From Roseivivax jejudonensis (GTDB taxonomy: Bacteria; Pseudomonadota; Alphaproteobacteria; Rhodobacterales; Rhodobacteraceae), in assembly GCF_900172265.1 (NCBI RefSeq), contig NZ_FWFK01000004.1, positions 186,001 to 250,000 of the forward strand: a stretch of 64,000 bases of DNA. Direction: 5' to 3'. Below the pieces are notes generated by a model. It saw nothing but the letters and a program-made list of their open reading frames with translations, made no database searches and had not been told where the DNA came from. Shown here one piece after another: positions 53,917 to 62,424 of this stretch. The position numbers and the translations under genes are program-made. The first letter of the stretch is position 1. Every line of letters begins with the position of its first letter.

Positions 53917-54734
53917 GACGCTTCTCGTGGTTCAACGTCACCTCGCTGACGCTCGGCTTCGCGTTTCTCTACCTGCCGATGGTCATCCTGGTGATCTACA
54001 GCTTCAACGCCTCGCAGCTGGTGACGGTCTGGGGCGGCTTCTCCACCCGCTGGTACGGCGAGCTCCTGCGCGACGAGGCGTTCCTCGATGCCGCCTGGGT
54101 GACGATCCGCGTCGCCGTCGCCTCCTCGACGCTGGCCACCGTTCTCGGCACGCTGGCGGCGGTCGTTCTGGTGCGGATGGGCCGGTTCCCGGGGCGCACG
54201 CTGTTCTCGGGCATGATCTATGCGCCGCTGGTGATGCCGGAGGTGATCACCGGCCTGTCGCTCCTGCTGCTGTTCATCGGCATCGGGCTCGACCGCGGGA
54301 TCCTGACGGTGGTGCTCGCGCACACCACGTTCTCCATGTGCTACGTGTCGGTCGTGGTGTCCTCGCGGCTGGCGACCTTCGACCGCGCGCTTGAGGAGGC
54401 CGCGCTCGACCTCGGGTGCACGGCGGCGCAGGCCTTCCGGCTCGTGACCCTGCCGATCATCGCGCCCGCGGTCATCTCGGGCTGGCTCCTCGCCTTCACG
54501 CTCTCGCTCGACGACCTCGTGATCGCGTCCTTCACCACCGGACCGTCGGCGACCACCCTGCCGATCAAGATCTTCTCGTCGGTGCGCCTCGGCGTGTCGC
54601 CGCAGATCAACGCGCTGTCGACGATCCTGATCGGGTTCGTGACCGTGGGCGTCATCGCCGCGTCGCTCGCCACCAAGCGCCGCGCGGTGCTGGCCGAGCG
54701 GGACCAGCGGGCGGCGGAGCGCGCCGAGGCCTGA
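53913..54734 (+). CDS. potI: Polyamine ABC transporter permease (PotI)
   Basis: A 273-aa permease with six helices and the EAA loop EEAALDLGCTAAQAFRLVTLP near residue 165. SLDDLVIASFTTGP near 200 is typical of PotC/PotI subunits. It is the last gene of the operon and ends ahead of a hairpin element. Confidence 0.94.
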   Translation: MRRFSWFNVTSLTLGFAFLYLPMVILVIYSFNASQLVTVWGGFSTRWYGELLRDEAFLDAAWVTIRVAVASSTLATVLGTLAAVVLVRMGRFPGRTLFSGMIYAPLVMPEVITGLSLLLLFIGIGLDRGILTVVLAHTTFSMCYVSVVVSSRLATFDRALEEAALDLGCTAAQAFRLVTLPIIAPAVISGWLLAFTLSLDDLVIASFTTGPSATTLPIKIFSSVRLGVSPQINALSTILIGFVTVGVIAASLATKRRAVLAERDQRAAERAEA

Positions 54735-54753
54735 GGGCCGCGGGCGGTCGCGG

Positions 54754-54810
54754 CGGGAGCGAGGGGCGCGGCCCCTCGCGCTCCCCGGAGTATTTCGACC
54801 AAGAAGAATA
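54754..54810 (+). repeat. GC-hairpin intergenic element, copy F
   Basis: A perfect 9-bp stem with 3-nt loop (54759-54767 with 54771-54779), then CTCCCCGGAGTATTTCGA and CCAAGAAGAATA. It stands 20 nt after potI in a gap between convergent genes and probably ends the pot operon. Confidence 0.8.
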
Positions 54811-54951
54811 TGGGGCGCGTCGGGGGGACGCGCGGTGGGTGTCGAGCGGCGCGAGGGGCCGGGCCGTTCTCGCCGCGCGGAGTTCTTGGATCGGGATGGC
54901 GGGAGGGGCGCCGGGGGTGGTCGGGTGTGGCGGGGGCGGGGCTCGCGGCGG

Positions 54952-56049
54952 TCAGAGGAGGTGGCCGGATTTCCGCGCCTTGGTCGCGAGGTAGTGGTGG
55001 TTGAACCGGGTTTCGCCGACCTTGAGCGGCACGCGTTCGGCGACGGCGATGCCGCTTTCCTCCATGCGCGCGATCTTGGCGGGATTGTTCGTCAGCAGCC
55101 GGACCTGGCCGACGCCGAGCCGGCGGAGCATCTCGGCGCCGAGGCGGAAGTCGCGCTCGTCGTCCTCGAAGCCCAGCCGGTGATTGGCCTCGACCGTGTC
55201 GAAGCCCTGGTCCTGCAGCGCGTAGGCGCGCATCTTGTTGGCCAGTCCGATGCCGCGGCCCTCCTGGTTGAGGTAGAGCAGGATGCCGGCCCCGGCCTCG
55301 CCCATCTGGCCGAGTGCCGCGTTGAGCTGCGGGCCGCAATCGCATTTGAGCGAACCGAGAAGATCGCCGGTGAAACAGGCCGAGTGCAGCCGCGCGAGCA
55401 CCGGCGCGGCGCGGTCGGGGCGGCCGATCTCCACGGCGTAATGCTCCTCGGAGCCGTCCTCGGGGCGGAAGATGTGAAGCCGCGTCGCCTCGGCCGCGCG
55501 CAGGGGCACCTGTGCCGTCACGACGTGCGACAGCGGGCTCAGCCGTTCGAGATGCGGCGCCGCGGCGGCGGCGTCGATCAGCCCGAGCCCCTCGGCGGCC
55601 GCGAAGCCCGCGGCGTCGGCGGCGGCGAGGGGCACGACGAGCGCCGCGGGCAGCAGCCGTGCCGATTTCACCAGCGCCAGCGCCAGCCGGTGCAGCGTCG
55701 CGTCGCCGTCGCGCCGGGTGCGCAGCGGGCCCTTCATCGGTTGCGCGAGGTCGTCCTTGGGGTCGGCGACGCTCTGGACCCAGGCGCGGGTCGCCGCGGC
55801 CGGCACCGCGACGCGCGCGACGTCGCCGTCGTAGGCGCGCGCCTTCAGCGTCTCGGCGCGCCGCGCGGTCAGCGCGAGATCGACCTCGGCGTCGAGCCCC
55901 TGCGCGGCGGCCAGGCGGTGCGCGCTCAGCGTTTCGGCGGCGAGAACGAGCGCGGCGCCGCCGGGCCCGGCGAGCACCACCGGCACCCCCATGCGCAGGT
56001 CGCTGCGCGCGCGGGCCAGCGTTTCGGTGAGATCGGGCGCGAAGGACAT
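54952..56049 (-). CDS. ribA: GTP cyclohydrolase II (RibA) with an N-terminal RibB-like remnant
   Basis: A 365-aa enzyme. Residues about 165-365 are GTP cyclohydrolase II: zinc ligands in [20 protein letters not shown] near 217, [12 protein letters not shown] near 259, and [10 protein letters not shown] near 315. The N-terminal 160 residues resemble a dihydroxybutanone-phosphate synthase fold, but I do not see its acidic metal motif, so only the first riboflavin step is likely. The start at 56049 gives the shortest sensible N-terminus. Confidence 0.88.
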   Translation of the reverse strand: MSFAPDLTETLARARSDLRMGVPVVLAGPGGAALVLAAETLSAHRLAAAQGLDAEVDLALTARRAETLKARAYDGDVARVAVPAAATRAWVQSVADPKDDLAQPMKGPLRTRRDGDATLHRLALALVKSARLLPAALVVPLAAADAAGFAAAEGLGLIDAAAAAPHLERLSPLSHVVTAQVPLRAAEATRLHIFRPEDGSEEHYAVEIGRPDRAAPVLARLHSACFTGDLLGSLKCDCGPQLNAALGQMGEAGAGILLYLNQEGRGIGLANKMRAYALQDQGFDTVEANHRLGFEDDERDFRLGAEMLRRLGVGQVRLLTNNPAKIARMEESGIAVAERVPLKVGETRFNHHYLATKARKSGHLL

Positions 56050-56210
56050 GGGCCGGCTTTCCGAGGGGGAAGCGGCCGCGCGCGGCGGCCGCGGATTACG
56101 TCTCTGTAACAAAGGTCCGCAGCGGACACGAGGGCGTGAGAGACCTGCCACAATGCTTGTCGGCCGCGCCGGCCCATCACATTTCCGAGAAAACGACGGA
56201 GGACCGCAAG

Positions 56211-56897
56211 ATGGCCCAGCTGAAGAACATTCTTCTTGTCGACGATGACGACGATCTGCGCGAGGCCCTGGCCGAGCAGCTCGTTCTCACCGAGGACTTC
56301 GAGGTGTTCGAGGCCGAGACCGGCGCGGCGGCGATGTCGCGCGCGAAGGAACAGCTCTACGACCTCATCATCCTCGATGTCGGCCTGCCCGATACGGACG
56401 GCCGCGAGGTGTGCCGGCTCATGCGCAAGCAGGGCGTCAAGTCACCGATCCTGATGCTGACCGGGCACGACAGCGACGCGGACACGATCCTCGGACTCGA
56501 TGCGGGCGCGAACGACTACGTGACCAAGCCGTTCAAGTTCCCGGTTCTGCTCGCGCGGATCCGCGCGCAGCTGCGCCAGCACGAACAGTCCGAGGACGCG
56601 GTGTTCCAGCTCGGGCCCTACACGTTCCGGCCCTCGATGAAGCTTCTCGTGGACGAGGCGGAGAAGAAGATCCGCCTGACCGAGAAGGAGACGAACATCC
56701 TCAAGTTCCTCTACCGCGCGCCCGAGGGCGTTGTCCCGCGCGACGTGCTGCTGCACGAGGTGTGGGGCTACAATGCCGGGGTGACGACCCACACGCTGGA
56801 GACGCACATCTACCGGCTGCGCCAGAAAATCGAGCCGGATCCGTCCAATGCACGGCTCCTGGTGACCGAATCAGGCGGATACCGGCTCATTTCCTGA
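56211..56897 (+). CDS. OmpR-family response regulator
   Basis: A 228-aa two-component regulator. Receiver domain at about residues 1-120 with the acidic patch DDDDD, phosphoacceptor in [10 protein letters not shown] near 56 and Lys in VTKPFKFP near 106, then a winged-helix DNA-binding domain ([29 protein letters not shown], then [15 protein letters not shown]). No histidine kinase is adjacent. AGGA lies ahead of the ATG. A strong terminator stands 110 nt after the stop. Confidence 0.92.
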   Translation: MAQLKNILLVDDDDDLREALAEQLVLTEDFEVFEAETGAAAMSRAKEQLYDLIILDVGLPDTDGREVCRLMRKQGVKSPILMLTGHDSDADTILGLDAGANDYVTKPFKFPVLLARIRAQLRQHEQSEDAVFQLGPYTFRPSMKLLVDEAEKKIRLTEKETNILKFLYRAPEGVVPRDVLLHEVWGYNAGVTTHTLETHIYRLRQKIEPDPSNARLLVTESGGYRLIS

Positions 56898-57036
56898 GCG
56901 AAGGAAATTCCGACCATAGGCGCGGAACCGAAACCGAGAGACCTCTGTTACCCTGACAGCCCGTGGGCGCGTGCGGGGTATCGCGCGCCGAACCTCCCTG
57001 TTGGACCTGGCCGGGCTTTGTGCCCGGCCTTTTTTT
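56898..57036 (+). ncRNA. Long 3' untranslated region or small RNA ending in the terminator
   Basis: No coding frame is convincing between the regulator stop and the terminator. The sequence includes a CCTCCC motif in AACCTCCCTGTTGG (about 56991-57004) that could pair with ribosome-binding sites. A processed 3' UTR RNA is possible, but no promoter is visible, so this is a low-confidence call. Confidence 0.3.
57009..57036 (+). terminator. Intrinsic terminator of the response-regulator transcript
   Basis: GGCCGGGC (57009-57016) and GCCCGGCC (57022-57029) with a 5-nt loop, then seven T. The clearest plus-strand Rho-independent terminator in the window. Confidence 0.95.
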
Positions 57037-57095
57037 GTCCGCCCCCCCCCGGCTCCCCCGCGTTGGCGGGGGCAGAGGCGCGGGGCGCGACGCGG

Positions 57096-58301
57096 TCAGA
57101 GCGGCGTCGTGTCGACCGACGCGCCGCGTTCGAGCGTGCGGTGCACCGGGCATCGGTCGGCGATCTCCAGAAGACGCGCGCGCTCGGCCTCGCTCAGGTC
57201 GCCGGTGATCTCGATCGCGCGGTGGAAGCGGTCGATCTTCGCGTCGCCCGCGCCGGCGTCTTCGGCGTGGCGCTTGTCATGGGTGATGTCGACGCGCACG
57301 TGGTCGAGCGCCAACCCCTTGTGGCGGGCATACATGCGCATCGTCATCGCGGTGCAGGCGCCGAGCGCGGCCGACAGCAGGTTGTAGGGCGTCATGCCGC
57401 GATCGGTGCCGCCGACGAACGCGGGCTCGTCCGCCTGCACGTGGTGGGCGCCGACATTCACGTCCTGCAGGAAGCCCGCCGGATCGGCCTCGACCACCCG
57501 CACCACGCCCTCGGGCGTGGCGTCGGGCGGCGGCGGCGGCACGAGGTCGACGTAGCGCGCCATCCACGCCGCGATGACGCCGGCGGCGTAGTCGGCATCG
57601 GCCGGGTCGCTGACGAGGTGATCGGAGTCGTCGAGGGTGACGAAGCTCTTGGGATGCCGGGCGGCGGTGAAGATGTCGGAGGCGTTGTCGATCCCGACAG
57701 TGGCGTCGCGCGGCGCATGCATCACGAGGAGCGCCCGGCCGAGGGCGGCGATGGCCGGCGTGAGCGCGGCGGCGCGGATGTCCTCGACGAAGTCGCGTCC
57801 GATGCGGAAGGGCCGGCCGGCGAGCGTGACCTCGGCGACGCCCTCGCGCTCGATCGTCTCGAGCGAGTCGGCGAAATTGTGGGCGACATGGGCGGGATCG
57901 GCGGGCGCGCCGATGGTGACGACGGCCCGGGCCGAGGGGATGTCGGCGGCGGCGCGCAGCACGGCGGCACCGCCGAGCGAGTGACCGATCAGCACGTCGG
58001 GCGCCATGCCTAGCCCGTCGAGATGCCGGGACGCCGCGACGAGATCGCCGACGTTGGAGGTGAAGGAGGTGTTCTCGAACTCGCCGCCGGAATGGCCGAG
58101 GCCGGTAAAGTCGAAACGCAGGACGGCGACGCCCTCGGCCGTCAGGCGCGCAGCGATGCGGCGGGCGGCGGCGATGTCCTTTCCGCAGGTGAAGCAGTGC
58201 GCAAAAAGCGCTGTCGCGAGGTGCGGGCCGGCCGGGCGGTCGAGCCGCGCGGCGAGCGCGTGGCCGCCGCTGCCGGTGAAGGTCAGGCGTTCGGGGGGCA
58301 T
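57096..58301 (-). CDS. Alpha/beta hydrolase fused to an OsmC-family domain
   Basis: A 401-aa two-domain protein. Residues about 1-255 are an alpha/beta hydrolase: RFDFTGLGHSGGEF near 62, nucleophile elbow GHSLGGAAVL near 105, acid and His in HAPRDATVG and DSDHLV near 225. Residues about 265-400 are OsmC-like: LLSAALGACTAMTMRMYARHKG with a redox Cys, and DRCPVHRTL with the second Cys, as in peroxide reductases. The two functions in one chain could detoxify acyl peroxides. The start is the ATG at 58301. Confidence 0.9.
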   Translation of the reverse strand: MPPERLTFTGSGGHALAARLDRPAGPHLATALFAHCFTCGKDIAAARRIAARLTAEGVAVLRFDFTGLGHSGGEFENTSFTSNVGDLVAASRHLDGLGMAPDVLIGHSLGGAAVLRAAADIPSARAVVTIGAPADPAHVAHNFADSLETIEREGVAEVTLAGRPFRIGRDFVEDIRAAALTPAIAALGRALLVMHAPRDATVGIDNASDIFTAARHPKSFVTLDDSDHLVSDPADADYAAGVIAAWMARYVDLVPPPPPDATPEGVVRVVEADPAGFLQDVNVGAHHVQADEPAFVGGTDRGMTPYNLLSAALGACTAMTMRMYARHKGLALDHVRVDITHDKRHAEDAGAGDAKIDRFHRAIEITGDLSEAERARLLEIADRCPVHRTLERGASVDTTPL

Positions 58302-58464
58302 GTCGGGATCTCCTCGGCCGGGGGTCGGCCGGGAGGGTGCCAGCGGCGCGGCGTTTCGGCAATCGCCGGATCGGCCGGGCGGGTGCCGGGGCGCGCCGGA
58401 ACGGCGCGGCCCGTGTCCCGGGCGGGGGGAGCCGCCGCCGGTCGCCCGGCGCCGGCGCGGGCGA

Positions 58465-60843
58465 TCAGAACGGCACGTCGTCGGCGGCGCAGATGAAACG
58501 GGCGACGACCTTCTTGGTGCCGGCCTTCTCGAAATCGACCTCGACCTTGTCGCCCTCGATGCCGGCCACGGCGCCGTAGCCGAACTTCTGGTGGAACACA
58601 CGCTCTCCGATGACGTAGGCCGACACGGCCTCGAGATCGATGACCTGGTTGCGCGACTCGCGCGGCTGGCTCATCGGCCGCTCGGTCGAGCGGGCCTGCA
58701 GCCGCCGCCAGCCCGGCGAATTGTAGACGTCGGCCCGCTGCGCGCGGTCGTCGATGTCGCTCATCTGGCGCGCCATGATCTCGGGCGAGGCGGAGGCCGC
58801 CATGCCGGCCGCGCCGTAGCCGCCGCCGTAGAGGCCGGGCGGGGTCAGGACCTCGACATGCGCCTCGGGCAACTCGTCGATGAACCGCGAGGGCATCTGG
58901 CTCTGCCATTGGCCGAAGACCCGGCGGTTGCCGGCGAAGGAGATGGTGCAGACCTCCTCGGCGCGGGTGATGCCGACATAGGCGAGGCGGCGTTCCTCCT
59001 CGAGGCCCTTGAGCCCCTGTTCGTCCATCGAGCGCTGCGAGGGAAACAGACCGTCCTCCCAGCCCGGAAGGAACACGGCCGGGAACTCGAGCCCCTTGGC
59101 GGCGTGCAGCGTCATCACCGACACCTTGGCCCCGCCGTCGTCGGTCTCGTTGTCCATCACGAGGCTGACATGCTCGAGGAAGCCCTGCAGGTTCTCGAAG
59201 CCCTCGAGCGCCTTCACCAGCTCCTTGAGGTTCTCGAGCCGGCCGGGCGCCTCGGGCGTCTTGTCGTTCTGCCACATCGCCGTGTAGCCGGATTCGTCGA
59301 GGATCTGCTCGGCGAGTTCCATGTGCGTGAGGTCCGCGCTGCCGACGAGGCGGCCCCAGCGGGCGAGGTCGTCGACCAGAACGCGAAGCGCGGCGCCGCC
59401 CTTGCCCTTGATCGCCTCTTCGGCAACGGCGATGCGGGCGCCGTCGACGAGGGTGACGCCGCGGTCGCGGGCGATGCGCTGGATCGTCTGCTGCGCCTTG
59501 TCGCCGAGCCCGCGCTTGGGCACGTTCACGATCCGCTCGAAGGCGAGGTCGTCCTCGGGCGAGGTGACGAGGCGGAAATAGGCCATAGCGTCGCGGATCT
59601 CCATCCGCTCGTAGAAGCGCGGGCCGCCGATCACCCGGTAGGGCAGACCGATCGTCAGGAAGCGGTCCTCGAACGCGCGCATCTGGTGCGAGGCGCGCAC
59701 GAGGATGGCGCAGTCGTCGAGGCTGAAGGCGCGCATGCCGCGGGTGCCCTTCTGCATCGACTCGAGTTCCTCGCCGATCCAGCGCGCTTCCTCGTCGCCG
59801 TCCCAGTGGCCGATGAGGCGGACCTTCTCGCCGTCGTCGGCGTCGGTCCAGAGCGTCTTGCCCAGCCGGCTTTCGTTGCCGGCGATGACCGAGGACGCGG
59901 CGGCGAGGATGTGCGGCGTCGAGCGGTAGTTCTGTTCGAGGCGCACGACGTGCGCGCCCGGGAAATCCTTTTCGAAGCGCAGGATGTTGCCCACCTCGGC
60001 GCCGCGCCAGCCGTAGATCGACTGGTCGTCGTCACCCACGCAGCAGATGTTACGATGTCCGGCCGCGAGCAGGCGCAGCCAGAGATACTGCGCAACGTTG
60101 GTGTCCTGATACTCGTCCACGAGGATGTAGCGGAACCAGCGCTGGTACTGCGCCAGCACGTCCTCGTGGGTCTGGAAGATCGTCACGCAGTGCAGCAGCA
60201 GGTCACCGAAATCGACGGCGTTCAGCTCCTTCAGGCGCGCCTGGTACTCGGCATAGAGCCGCGGCCCCTCGTGGTTGTAGGCGCCGGCCTCGGCGGCGGG
60301 CACCCGGTCGGGAGTGATCGCGCGGTTCTTCCAGCCGTCGATGACGTTGGCGAGCTGGCGCGGCGGCCAGCGCTTGTCGTCGATGTTGGTGGCCGCGACG
60401 AGCTGTTTCATCAGGCGCAGCTGGTCGTCGCTGTCGAGGATGGTGAAGTTCGATTTCAGCCCGACGAGCTCCGCATGGCGGCGCAGGAGCTTGACCGAGA
60501 TCGCATGGAACGTGCCGAGCCAGGGCATCCCCTCGATCGCCTGCCCCAGCATCCGGCCGACGCGGGTCTTCATCTCGCGCGCGGCCTTGTTCGTGAAGGT
60601 CACGGACAGGATCTCGTTCGGGCGGGCCTTGCCCTGGTTCAGCAGGTGCACGATGCGCGCGGTCAGTGCCTTGGTCTTGCCGGTGCCGGCGCCGGCCAGC
60701 ATGAGCACGGGGCCGTCGAGCGTTTCCACCGCCTGGCGCTGCGCGGGGTTCAGCTCGTCGAGGTAGGGGGCGGGCCGCGCCTGCATCGCCCGCGCCGAAA
60801 GCGACGCGGCCTCGAAGGCGTCCATGTCGTCGAAACTGCTCAT
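58465..60843 (-). CDS. uvrD: UvrD/PcrA-type DNA helicase
   Basis: A 792-aa superfamily 1A helicase that unwinds DNA in nucleotide excision and mismatch repair. Motif I GAGTGKTKALTAR near residue 46, Q-motif LNPAQRQAVE near 27, motif II DEYQDT near 235, motif III CCVGDDDQSIYGWRGA, motif IV/V VMTLHAAKGLEF near 570, motif VI AYVGITRAEE near 615. The C-terminal 60 residues form a Tudor-like RNA-polymerase contact region (VIGERVFHQKFGYGAVAGIEGDKVEVDFE). Start at 60843. Confidence 0.95.
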   Translation of the reverse strand: MSSFDDMDAFEAASLSARAMQARPAPYLDELNPAQRQAVETLDGPVLMLAGAGTGKTKALTARIVHLLNQGKARPNEILSVTFTNKAAREMKTRVGRMLGQAIEGMPWLGTFHAISVKLLRRHAELVGLKSNFTILDSDDQLRLMKQLVAATNIDDKRWPPRQLANVIDGWKNRAITPDRVPAAEAGAYNHEGPRLYAEYQARLKELNAVDFGDLLLHCVTIFQTHEDVLAQYQRWFRYILVDEYQDTNVAQYLWLRLLAAGHRNICCVGDDDQSIYGWRGAEVGNILRFEKDFPGAHVVRLEQNYRSTPHILAAASSVIAGNESRLGKTLWTDADDGEKVRLIGHWDGDEEARWIGEELESMQKGTRGMRAFSLDDCAILVRASHQMRAFEDRFLTIGLPYRVIGGPRFYERMEIRDAMAYFRLVTSPEDDLAFERIVNVPKRGLGDKAQQTIQRIARDRGVTLVDGARIAVAEEAIKGKGGAALRVLVDDLARWGRLVGSADLTHMELAEQILDESGYTAMWQNDKTPEAPGRLENLKELVKALEGFENLQGFLEHVSLVMDNETDDGGAKVSVMTLHAAKGLEFPAVFLPGWEDGLFPSQRSMDEQGLKGLEEERRLAYVGITRAEEVCTISFAGNRRVFGQWQSQMPSRFIDELPEAHVEVLTPPGLYGGGYGAAGMAASASPEIMARQMSDIDDRAQRADVYNSPGWRRLQARSTERPMSQPRESRNQVIDLEAVSAYVIGERVFHQKFGYGAVAGIEGDKVEVDFEKAGTKKVVARFICAADDVPF

Positions 60844-60980
60844 GGCGCGAAGATAGCGTGGGCGGCCCCCGAGATAAAGCGGAGTTCTCCATCTGTTCCG
60901 CTCGTTAACGGAAAATCGATACGCTTGTGCATGGTTTCGCCGGCGCGGGGCGGTGGCAGGTCGCGGCGGGGTCCGGCGGA

Positions 60981-61427
60981 TCAGCCGCCGGCATCGGTGG
61001 CGAGGCTGGCGAGATCGCAGAGCGAGCGGACCGGCCCGGCGCGCGGGACGTCCCACCCCGCCACGGCATCGCGCCACGGCTGCGTCGCGCGCCAGCGTTC
61101 GACGACGTGGCCCGCGCAGCGGGCATAGCCGACGCCGACCCGAGCGGCGACGCGGCGCGTCTCGTATTCGTAGCGCCCCTCGACCCCGTCGCGGTCGATC
61201 AGGATCACGAGCGGCGTCTTGCCCGTCAGTTCGGCGGCGAAGATCGCCTGGTGCAGGCTGTCGCGGGAGGACGCCTTGTCGAGGCCGATCTCGATCACGT
61301 GGCGGTCGGTCTCGCAGTCGACGCGGACGTGGCGCGCCTCGCCCACCGCCTCGAAATGGCGGCGGGTCTCGACCTCGCCGCCGGCGAGGAGGCCGCAGAG
61401 CAGCAGCGCGATGTCGACCTCGGACAT
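60981..61427 (-). CDS. Unknown protein behind a CtrA-type box
   Basis: A 148-aa soluble protein. A beta-alpha pattern around residues 30-95 (VRVDCETDRHVIEIGLDKASSRDS, then QAIFAAELTGKTPLVILID) recalls the PD-(D/E)XK nuclease fold: Asp and Glu are placed as expected, but the Lys after Glu is missing. It could be a degenerate nuclease-like protein. The TTAA-N7-TTAAC box begins 36 nt upstream, suggesting CtrA control. The 137-bp gap downstream holds no gene. Confidence 0.6.
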   Translation of the reverse strand: MSEVDIALLLCGLLAGGEVETRRHFEAVGEARHVRVDCETDRHVIEIGLDKASSRDSLHQAIFAAELTGKTPLVILIDRDGVEGRYEYETRRVAARVGVGYARCAGHVVERWRATQPWRDAVAGWDVPRAGPVRSLCDLASLATDAGG

Positions 61428-61452
61428 GGATCCCCGGCAGCGTCGGAACGGG

Positions 61453-61478
61453 TTAACGAAGGTTAATAAAACCTTAAC
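61453..61478 (-). promoter_or_regulatory. CtrA-type binding site
   Basis: TTAA (61463-61466), 7 nt, TTAAC (61474-61478) matches the alphaproteobacterial CtrA box, with a third TTAA at 61453-61456. It lies 26-51 nt upstream of the unknown gene at 60981-61427, in an AT-rich patch in an otherwise GC-rich region. Confidence 0.65.
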
Positions 61479-61503
61479 GCCGCCGGGAAAAACCGCAAGC
61501 GCG

Positions 61504-62253
61504 TCAGCGCTTGGTCATGCCGCCGTCGACGACGTACTCGGAGCCGCTGACGTAGGAGGCATCGCCGGACAGCAGGAAGCACGCGACCGCGGCGACCTCA
61601 TCGGCGGTGCCGACACGCCCGAGCGGGACCGCCTGCTTGACGGTTTCGACGAAGTCTTCCTGCTCGTCCTTGCTCATGCCCGTGCCCTCGAAGAACCGGG
61701 TGTCGATCGGGCCGGGGCAGACCGCGTTCACGCGGATCCCGCGCGGCGCGAGGTCGGCCGCCCAGGAGCGGGCCAGCGCCATGCAGGCGATCTTGGTCGC
61801 GCCGTAGACCGCGCCTTCGGCCTGACCGAGATAGCCGGCGACCGACGAGGTCAGCAGCACGGCGGCGTTGTCGTTCAGCATTGGCTTCAGCCGCGCCATC
61901 TGCAGGACCGGACCGCGGACGTTGACGTTCATGATGTGGTCGAAGCTGTCGGCGTCGGAGTCCTCGGTCGCCCAGAACTTGCCGTAACCGGCGTTGAGAT
62001 AGGCGCCGTCGAGCCCGCCCATCTGGTCCTTCACCTTCTCGGCGAGAACATCGGCCTCGGCCGGGTCGAGCGAGTCGTTGCGCAGCACGAGGCTGCCGGA
62101 AGGAAGCCGGCGGCCGGCCTCGTCGAGATGGTCCTGGCTGGTGCCGGTGACCGCGACCTCGCCGCCTTCGTCGACGATGCGAAGAGCGGTGGCGAGGCCG
62201 ATCCCGGAGGTGCCGCCGGTGATAAGAATGCGCTTGCCGTCGAAACGGGCCAT
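61504..62253 (-). CDS. Short-chain dehydrogenase/reductase
   Basis: A 249-aa NAD(P)-dependent enzyme. TGGTSGIGLA near residue 12 binds the cofactor, NAGYG near 89, catalytic Ser in LTSSVAGY near 135 and Tyr-x-x-x-Lys in YGATK near 149, and the C-terminal SGDASYVSGSEYVVDGG. Substrate unknown. The start matches the normal SDR N-terminus. Confidence 0.93.
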   Translation of the reverse strand: MARFDGKRILITGGTSGIGLATALRIVDEGGEVAVTGTSQDHLDEAGRRLPSGSLVLRNDSLDPAEADVLAEKVKDQMGGLDGAYLNAGYGKFWATEDSDADSFDHIMNVNVRGPVLQMARLKPMLNDNAAVLLTSSVAGYLGQAEGAVYGATKIACMALARSWAADLAPRGIRVNAVCPGPIDTRFFEGTGMSKDEQEDFVETVKQAVPLGRVGTADEVAAVACFLLSGDASYVSGSEYVVDGGMTKR

Positions 62254-62424
62254 CGGATTTCCTTTCGGGAGGGTTGCGTCGCGTGGCCAACGGCGCCGGG
62301 GCCGCCCGCGTTCCGCGCCGCAGCGACGGCGCGCCCGATGTCGTGCCCCGCGCGGCGTCCATTGTTGTTCGGGTGGCCGCGCCCTACCATGCTGCGAAGC
62401 AGAAAAGACCGAGGACAGACCCAG

